Assembly: GCF_000817815.1 (NCBI RefSeq) | Contig: NZ_JPRD01000040.1 | Span: 1 to 64,000 of the forward strand | DNA: 64,000 nt | Direction of reading: 5' to 3' | DNA from: Vibrio owensii CAIM 1854 = LMG 25443 | Lineage (GTDB): Bacteria > Pseudomonadota > Gammaproteobacteria > Enterobacterales > Vibrionaceae | In this document: piece by piece, positions 58,718 to 64,000 of the stretch | How the letters are laid out: each line of letters opens with the position of its first letter | How positions within the stretch are numbered: position 1 is the stretch's first letter | Translations under genes and position numbers: made by a program | Notes under the pieces: model-generated | What the model was told of the DNA's origin: nothing | The model's database searches: none | The model's input: only the letters and a program-made list of their open reading frames with translations

Positions 58718-61132
58718 ATGGCGATTAAGCGAATTCTGTTTGCAAGTTTACTGGCGACCAGTGTATCTGCAAACGGAGCAGAGAACTTTGTAGTTCAAGA
58801 TATTGAAATCGATGGATTGCAGCGTGTGGCACTGGGTGCAGCGTTGCTGAAAATGCCTGTACGTGTCGGTGATACCGTTGACCAAGGCGATGTTGCAGAG
58901 ATCATTCGCGCATTGTACGCATCGGGTAACTTCGAAGATGTGAAAGTGCTGCGTAATGGTGATGTTCTGGTTGTTCAAGTGAAAGAGCGTCCAACTATTG
59001 CGAGCATCTCATTCTCAGGCAACAAAGCAATCAAGGACGAGCAGCTACAAGAAAACCTGAATGCTTCTGGCGTTCGTGAAGGTGAAGCGCTTGACCGCAC
59101 TACGCTGAGCAACATCGAAAAAGGTTTGGAAGACTTTTACTACAGTGTTGGTAAATACAACGCGACGGTAAAAGCGGTTGTTACTCCATTGCCTCGTAAC
59201 CGTTCTGACTTGAAATTCGTCTTCACCGAAGGTGTATCGGCGAAAATTCAGCAAATCAACTTTATCGGCAATGAAGTCTTTTCTGATGAAGACCTTCTAT
59301 CTCGTTTCAACCTAAACGTTGACGTGCCATGGTGGAACTTCCTAGCGGACGAAAAATACCAGAAGCAAGTTCTTGCTGGTGACATCGAAGCGCTGAAGTC
59401 TTACTACCTAGACCGTGGTTACCTGAAATTTAACGTTGATTCGACACAAGTGGCGATTTCTCCTGACAAAAAAGGCGTATACATTACCCTTGGTCTTGAA
59501 GAAGGCGACGTGTACACCGTTAAGGACGTGAAATTCCGCGGCAACCTAATTGGTGAAGAAGCAACGTTCGAAAAACTGGTTCCATTTGAAGACAACGAGA
59601 CGTACAACGGCTCTCGCGTAACGTCAATGGAAGAAGGCATCAAGCGTGTGCTTGGTGAATCTGGCTATGCTTACCCACAAGTAAACACCATTCCTGAGTT
59701 TGACGACGAAAACAAACAAGTATCGCTTGTTGTGAACGTAGACCCAGGTAACCGTATTTACGTACGCGACATTCGCTTTACGGGTAACAACTCGACCAAA
59801 GACGAAGTTCTGCGTCGTGAAATGCGTCAGATGGAAGGCAGCTGGCTAAACTCGAAATCAATCGAAACGGGTAAAACGCGTCTAAACCGTCTGGGCTACT
59901 TCGAAAACGTAGAAGTACAAACGGTACGTGTTCCTGGCAGCGATGACCAAGTTGACCTAGTTTACTCTGTTAAAGAAGCGAACTCGGGCAGCGTGAACTT
60001 CGGTGTCGGTTACGGTACTGAATCGGGCGTGAGCTTCCAGGTTGGCCTACAGCAAGACAACTTTATTGGTAGTGGTAACCGCGTTGGTATTAACGCGATG
60101 ATGAACGACTACCAGAAAAACGTGAGCTTGGACTACCGTGACCCTTACTGGAACCTAGATGGTGTAAGCTTGGGTGGTAAGATCTTCTACGACGAGTTCG
60201 AAGCATCTGAAGCGGGTATCGTTGACTATACCAACCAAAGTTACGGCGCAAGTTTGACATGGGGTTTCCCATTCGACGAACTGAACCGCTTTGAGTTTGG
60301 TGTTGGCTACACCCACAACAAGATCGGTAACTTGTCTCCTTACCTACAGGTAGAACAGTTCCTACAGGCGCAAGAGGACAACATTGACTCTAGCGGCGCG
60401 TTGAACACAAATGATTTTGACTTCAACATCTCATGGACACGTAACAACCTAAACCGTGGCTACTTCCCTACAGCGGGTAACCACCAACGTGCATTCTATA
60501 AGATGACCGTACCTGGCTCTGACGTTCAATACTTCAAGATGCAGTATGATGTTCGTCAATACGTTCCACTGACTAAGAAGCATGAATTCACGCTCTTGTT
60601 CCGTGGTCGTCTAGGTTATGGTAACGGTTATGGTCAAACGGATGGTAACGATAACTTGTTCCCATTCTACGAAAACTACTACGCGGGTGGTTTTACAACA
60701 CTACGTGGTTTCGGCTCGAATACCGTAGGTCCGAAAGCGGTTTATCGTGACTACTCAGGCTCGAACAACGGTGCTGATACTGCAACAGACGATTCTGTTG
60801 GTGGTAACGCGGTTGCGTTGGCAAGCCTTGAGTTGATTGTTCCAACACCATTTGCTTCTGACGAAGTTCGTAACCAAATTCGTACCAGTATCTTCTTCGA
60901 TATGGCGAGTGTTTGGGATACGGAATTCGATTACCGTAGCTCAGGTGCGGAATACGGCGACCGTTACTACTACGATTACTCAGATCCAACCAACTACCGC
61001 TCTTCTTACGGTGCGGCGTTGCAATGGATGTCTCCAATGGGGCCTCTAGTATTCTCGCTAGCGAAACCAATTAAGAAATATGATGGCGACGATGAAGAGT
61101 TCTTCACGTTCACTATCGGTAGAACCTTCTAA
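58718..61132 (+). CDS. bamA: Outer-membrane protein assembly factor BamA
   Basis: Core of the BAM complex that inserts beta-barrel proteins. 804 residues. Signal peptide KRILFASLLATSVSANGA, five POTRA domains (about 22-420), the barrel (about 425-804), the extracellular loop 6 motif with TTLRGFGSNTVGPK (VRGF/Y class), and C-terminal phenylalanine (FTIGRTF). Downstream, skp starts 13 bases after the stop. Confidence 0.97.
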   Translation: MAIKRILFASLLATSVSANGAENFVVQDIEIDGLQRVALGAALLKMPVRVGDTVDQGDVAEIIRALYASGNFEDVKVLRNGDVLVVQVKERPTIASISFSGNKAIKDEQLQENLNASGVREGEALDRTTLSNIEKGLEDFYYSVGKYNATVKAVVTPLPRNRSDLKFVFTEGVSAKIQQINFIGNEVFSDEDLLSRFNLNVDVPWWNFLADEKYQKQVLAGDIEALKSYYLDRGYLKFNVDSTQVAISPDKKGVYITLGLEEGDVYTVKDVKFRGNLIGEEATFEKLVPFEDNETYNGSRVTSMEEGIKRVLGESGYAYPQVNTIPEFDDENKQVSLVVNVDPGNRIYVRDIRFTGNNSTKDEVLRREMRQMEGSWLNSKSIETGKTRLNRLGYFENVEVQTVRVPGSDDQVDLVYSVKEANSGSVNFGVGYGTESGVSFQVGLQQDNFIGSGNRVGINAMMNDYQKNVSLDYRDPYWNLDGVSLGGKIFYDEFEASEAGIVDYTNQSYGASLTWGFPFDELNRFEFGVGYTHNKIGNLSPYLQVEQFLQAQEDNIDSSGALNTNDFDFNISWTRNNLNRGYFPTAGNHQRAFYKMTVPGSDVQYFKMQYDVRQYVPLTKKHEFTLLFRGRLGYGNGYGQTDGNDNLFPFYENYYAGGFTTLRGFGSNTVGPKAVYRDYSGSNNGADTATDDSVGGNAVALASLELIVPTPFASDEVRNQIRTSIFFDMASVWDTEFDYRSSGAEYGDRYYYDYSDPTNYRSSYGAALQWMSPMGPLVFSLAKPIKKYDGDDEEFFTFTIGRTF

Positions 61133-61145
61133 AGAGGAAAATATT

Positions 61146-61655
61146 TTGAATAAAATGATCAAAGCAGCTGGCCTAGGCCTTCTAGTACTTAGCTCTTCAA
61201 TGTTTGCTAACGCGGCTGAAGCTGCTCAGAAAATTGCTTATGTAAATACTGCTCAAGTTTTCCAAGCGCTTCCTCAACGCGAAGTAGTTCTACAAAAAAT
61301 GCAGAAAGACTTTAAGAGCAAAGCAGATGAGCTGAAATCTATCCAAGCGCAAGCTAAGACTAAGATTGAAAAGCTACAACGTGATGGTGAGCTTCTAGGT
61401 CAAGACGAAGTTGAAAAACTACGTATCGACATCGCTAAACTAGACAGCGAGTACAAAGTGAAGGCACAAGCTCTAGAGAAAGCAAGTGCACGTCGCGAAG
61501 CTGAAGAGAAAGCGAAGCTATTCAAAACTATCCAAGACGCAGTGAAGAAAGTAGCAACTAAGAAAGGCTACGACATGGTAATCGACATCTCTTCACTTCA
61601 GTACGGTAAGCCAGAATACAACATCTCTGAAGACGTAATTAAAGCTCTAAAATAA
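61146..61655 (+). CDS. skp: Periplasmic chaperone Skp/OmpH
   Basis: Holds unfolded outer-membrane proteins in the periplasm for BAM. I chose TTG 61146, with AGAGGA upstream, giving 169 residues and a signal peptide (NKMIKAAGLGLLVLSSSMFANAAEA). The longer frame overlapping the bamA end is rejected. The coiled-coil tentacles (about 55-130) are rich in Lys/Glu/Ala (KAKLFKTIQDAVKKVATKKGYD). Confidence 0.94.
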   Translation: MNKMIKAAGLGLLVLSSSMFANAAEAAQKIAYVNTAQVFQALPQREVVLQKMQKDFKSKADELKSIQAQAKTKIEKLQRDGELLGQDEVEKLRIDIAKLDSEYKVKAQALEKASARREAEEKAKLFKTIQDAVKKVATKKGYDMVIDISSLQYGKPEYNISEDVIKALK

Positions 61656-61661
61656 GAAGTT

Positions 61662-62693
61662 ATGAAGACATTAACATTAGCCGAGTTGGCGACAATTACC
61701 GGGGGTGAGCTATTTGGTGACGAGTCTCTCGTCGTAAGCCGTGTAGCTCCAATGGATAAAGCACAAGAAGGTGATATCACTTTCTTGTCTAACCCAAAAT
61801 ACGCAAAACACCTTTCTGAGTGTCAAGCAACGGTTGTGATGGTGAAAGCTGAACACAAAGACCAGTGTGTAGGTAATGCACTGGTTGTGGCTGACCCTTA
61901 TGTTGCATTCGCTCGTGTTGTTCAAGCAATGGACACCACGCCGAAGCCTGCTGATGAGATCGCACCAAGTGCCGTCATAGCAGCAGACGTGAAGATGGGT
62001 ACTAACGTAACAATCGGTGCAAACGCAGTGATTGAAACGGGTGTTGAACTAGGCGACAACGTAAGTATCGGCGCTGGTTGCTTTATCGGTAAGAACGCAA
62101 AGCTAGGTAACAACACCAAGCTTTGGGCTAATGTGACTATCTATCATGAAGTATCAATGGGCGATGACTGTCTGGTTCAATCTGGCACAGTCATTGGCTC
62201 TGATGGTTTCGGCTACGCTAACGACAAAGGCGAGTGGATTAAGATCCCTCAACTTGGCTCAGTGCGTATCGGTAACCGCGTTGAGATTGGTGCATGTACT
62301 ACGATTGACCGTGGTGCACTTGAAGACACCATTATCGAAGACAACGTAATTCTTGATAACCAGCTTCAAATCGCTCATAACGTGCAGATCGGATATGGTA
62401 CCGTGATGCCAGGTGGTACTATTGTCGCTGGCAGTACCAAAATTGGTAAATACTGTCAGATCGGCGGCGCGTCGGTTCTTAACGGACATATCACGATTGC
62501 AGATGGTGTAGCTATCACCGGTATGGGCATGGTTATGCGCAGTATCGAAGAGAAAGGCTTGTATTCGTCAGGTATTCCACTGCAAACGAACCGAGAGTGG
62601 CGTAAAACGGCAACTCGAGTTCATCGCATTGACGATATGAACAAACGCCTGAAAGCTGTTGAGAAACAGCTGGAACCGAAAGAAGAATCTTAG
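61662..62693 (+). CDS. lpxD: UDP-3-O-(3-hydroxyacyl)glucosamine N-acyltransferase
   Basis: Third step of lipid A synthesis, transferring a hydroxyacyl chain from ACP to N2 of the UDP-glucosamine intermediate. 343 residues. N-terminal uridine-binding domain (KTLTLAELATITGGELFGD), left-handed beta-helix of hexapeptide repeats (TNVTIGANAVIETGVELGDNV), and the catalytic histidine in LQIAHNVQIGYGTVMPGG. C-terminal helix KAVEKQLEP. Start ATG lies 6 bases after skp. Confidence 0.96.
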   Translation: MKTLTLAELATITGGELFGDESLVVSRVAPMDKAQEGDITFLSNPKYAKHLSECQATVVMVKAEHKDQCVGNALVVADPYVAFARVVQAMDTTPKPADEIAPSAVIAADVKMGTNVTIGANAVIETGVELGDNVSIGAGCFIGKNAKLGNNTKLWANVTIYHEVSMGDDCLVQSGTVIGSDGFGYANDKGEWIKIPQLGSVRIGNRVEIGACTTIDRGALEDTIIEDNVILDNQLQIAHNVQIGYGTVMPGGTIVAGSTKIGKYCQIGGASVLNGHITIADGVAITGMGMVMRSIEEKGLYSSGIPLQTNREWRKTATRVHRIDDMNKRLKAVEKQLEPKEES

Positions 62694-62709
62694 TTCCATA
62701 ATTCTGAAC

Positions 62710-62738
62710 AAAGACTCGCGAAATGCGGGTCTTTTTCT
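62710..62738 (+). terminator. Terminator between lpxD and fabZ
   Basis: AAAGACTCGC-gaaat-GCGGGTCTTTTTCTT with one G-T pair. It splits the lpxD-fabZ-lpxA order that is continuous in E. coli; fabZ begins 130 bases later. Confidence 0.78.
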
Positions 62739-62867
62739 TCTATAATGACGCGCTATAAGTAGATTTATCACCAAGCTGGTATACACTTTGCAGGCATTTC
62801 CTGATTAAGTGGCTTTTGCCGCTGCCTTGCCATCTTGGTTGTTGAGTATTGATATAGGAAGACGACT

Positions 62868-63320
62868 TTGACTACTGAAAAGAAAACGATGAACATCTCT
62901 GAAATTCAAGAGCTACTACCTCATCGCTACCCATTCTTATTGATCGACCGAGTGATTGACTTCCAAGAAGAGAAGTACCTTCACGCGATTAAAAACGTGT
63001 CGGTTAACGAACCTCAGTTCACAGGTCACTTTCCACAATTGCCAGTTTTCCCAGGTGTTCTTATTCTGGAAGCGATGGCGCAGGCGACAGGCTTACTTGC
63101 ATTTAAATCATTTGGTGCGCCAACTGAAAACGAACTGTACTACTTTGCAAGTGTTGACGGTGCAAAATTCCGTAAACCAGTAGTACCAGGCGATCAAATG
63201 ATAATTGAAGTAGAATTTTTGAAAGAGCGTCGCGGCATTGCTGCATTCAAAGGTGTAGCGAAGGTTGACGGCGAAGTAGTATGTTCAGCAGAGCTGAAGT
63301 GTGCTCGTCGAGAGTTTTAA
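62868..63320 (+). CDS. fabZ: 3-hydroxyacyl-[acyl-carrier-protein] dehydratase FabZ
   Basis: Dehydrates 3-hydroxyacyl-ACP in fatty acid elongation and competes with LpxA for 3-hydroxymyristoyl-ACP. From TTG 62868 it has 150 residues and aligns residue for residue with E. coli (MTTEKKTMNISEI against MTTNTHTLQIEEI), so the TTG start is favoured over ATG 62889. Catalytic His54 in TGHFPQLPVFPG and Glu68 in LILEAMAQ are intact. Ribosome binding site AGGAAG. It sits 1 base before lpxA. Confidence 0.95.
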   Translation: MTTEKKTMNISEIQELLPHRYPFLLIDRVIDFQEEKYLHAIKNVSVNEPQFTGHFPQLPVFPGVLILEAMAQATGLLAFKSFGAPTENELYYFASVDGAKFRKPVVPGDQMIIEVEFLKERRGIAAFKGVAKVDGEVVCSAELKCARREF

Positions 63321-63321
63321 T

Positions 63322-64000
63322 ATGATTCATGAAACCGCTAAAATCCACCCAGCTGCGGTGGTAGAAGAAGGCGCGAAAATTGGCGCTAACGTGACTGTTG
63401 GTCCATTCACTTACATCACCTCAACGGTAGAAATCGGTGAAGGTACTGAAGTGATGTCTCACGTAGTGATCAAAGGTCACACCACAATTGGTAAAGACAA
63501 CCGCATTTTCCCACACGCTGTTATTGGTGAAGAAAACCAAGACAAGAAGTACGGTGGCGAAGATACAACAGTGGTTATCGGTGACCGCAACGTGATTCGT
63601 GAAGCGGTTCAGATTCACCGTGGTACGGTTCAAGACAAAGCGACAACAGTGATTGGTGATGACAACCTGCTTTGTGTAAATGCACACATCGCACACGACG
63701 TTATCGTTGGTAACCATACTCACATTGGTAACAATGCGATTCTTGGTGGTCACGTAACCGTTGATGATCATGCAGGTGTGATGGCGCTTTCTGCGATTCA
63801 TCCGTTCTGTACGGTTGGCGCTTACGCATACGTTGGCGGCTGTTCTGCTGTTGTTCAAGACGTACCGGCATACGTACTTGCTCAAGGTAACCACGCAACA
63901 CCATTTGGTTTGAACTTGGTAGGCTTGAAGCGTAACGGTTTCGAAAAACCAGAAATTCGTGCGCTACAAAAAGCGTACAAAGAAATCTACCGTTCAGGTA
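63322..64000 (+). CDS. lpxA: UDP-N-acetylglucosamine acyltransferase LpxA (3' end off window)
   Basis: First step of lipid A synthesis. The ATG is at 63322 and the frame is open to the end of the window (226 of an expected 262 residues). Hexapeptide beta-helix (GANVTVGPFTYITSTVEIGEG, given in part) and the catalytic His125 in VNAHIAHDVIVG, followed by NNAILGGHV and AIHPFCTVGAYAYVGG. The open end is why no complete frame is listed. LpxB should follow beyond the window. Confidence 0.95.
   Translation, partial: MIHETAKIHPAAVVEEGAKIGANVTVGPFTYITSTVEIGEGTEVMSHVVIKGHTTIGKDNRIFPHAVIGEENQDKKYGGEDTTVVIGDRNVIREAVQIHRGTVQDKATTVIGDDNLLCVNAHIAHDVIVGNHTHIGNNAILGGHVTVDDHAGVMALSAIHPFCTVGAYAYVGGCSAVVQDVPAYVLAQGNHATPFGLNLVGLKRNGFEKPEIRALQKAYKEIYRSG

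Noticed and set aside
61080..61145. N-terminal extension of skp overlapping bamA
   Set aside because: The extra residues precede an intact signal peptide, and the TTG at 61146 has a proper AGAGGA site.
63421..63894. Long minus-strand frame (157 codons) at the window end
   Set aside because: It is antisense to lpxA, whose hexapeptide repeats and catalytic His125 are clear. The regular V/N/C-rich pattern is the mirror of those repeats.
1..64000. CRISPR arrays, insertion sequences, prophage genes, tRNA or rRNA genes
   Set aside because: No regularly spaced repeats, transposase or integrase motifs, or tRNA-like cloverleaf with CCA context were seen. The gene content is core throughout.

Overview
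This window is a stretch of a Vibrio chromosome. The evidence is a Na+-pumping NADH dehydrogenase operon (nqrABCDEF followed by apbE and nqrM), an OmpK/Tsx-type porin, GH18 chitinase, Vibrio-restricted DUF families (DUF2850, DUF3549), and vibrio-type gene orders and proteins throughout. The Harveyi clade (V. parahaemolyticus, alginolyticus, harveyi or campbellii) is the likely source, but I cannot fix the species by eye. Nearly all of it is core genome. I see no insertion sequence, prophage, CRISPR array, rRNA or tRNA gene.

Layout. 1-5.3 kb: a small unknown gene, argA behind two ARG boxes, a DUF2850 membrane protein, mltA, and tcdA-csdE. 5.3-9.2 kb: a minus-strand panE-yajL-csdA operon and ompK. 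9.2-12.5 kb: a tightly overlapping four-gene operon (LON-substrate-binding-domain protein, DUF4397 lipoprotein, ECF sigma factor, zinc/cupin anti-sigma factor of the ChrR type), the most system-like unit here. 12.5-16.8 kb: ampG, a periplasmic cyclophilin, yajG, rlmG and bolA. 17.2-24.6 kb: the Na+-NQR operon plus its flavin-transfer and maturation genes. 24.6-30.4 kb: a REC-REC-GGDEF protein, SOS-controlled dinB, a RecQ-family helicase, a Gre-like protein and a DUF2884 protein. 30.4-34.7 kb: a modular chitinase and an NSS transporter whose promoter carries a near-perfect TrpR operator. 34.8-39.2 kb: small conserved genes, proS, trmO, and the zinc-free ribosomal proteins L31B/L36B behind a Zur box. 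39.4-46.5 kb: an AbgT transporter, a MipA-type porin, yaiI, a CsrB-family regulatory RNA, a GNAT enzyme, DUF3301/DUF3549, yqcC-truC. 46.6-64 kb: yaeH, glnD and map on the minus strand, then the essential cluster rpsB-tsf-pyrH-frr-uppS-cdsA-dxr-rseP-bamA-skp-lpxD-fabZ-lpxA, the last gene running off the window.

How the parts work together. The 51-64 kb cluster links translation (S2, EF-Ts, RRF), UMP kinase, isoprenoid and phospholipid precursors (Dxr, UppS, CdsA), outer-membrane protein assembly (RseP, BamA, Skp) and lipid A synthesis (LpxD, FabZ, LpxA). TcdA/CsdE/CsdA and TrmO both act on t6A at tRNA position 37. Several transcription units can be assigned a regulator from the DNA itself: ArgR (argA), LexA (dinB), TrpR (NSS transporter), Zur (L31B/L36B) and VarA/UvrY (CsrB-like RNA). 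A candidate self-promoter for the ECF-sigma operon is weaker.

No completely novel multi-gene system is evident. The best leads are the sigma/anti-sigma operon with its two uncharacterised leading genes, the TrpR-controlled transporter, the CsrB-like RNA, and several structured leaders: a hairpin that is both a terminator and the cover of a ribosome binding site upstream of mipA, and a three-way-junction-like element upstream of the GNAT gene. All assignments come from reading the sequence and from recalled family knowledge; no database search was run.
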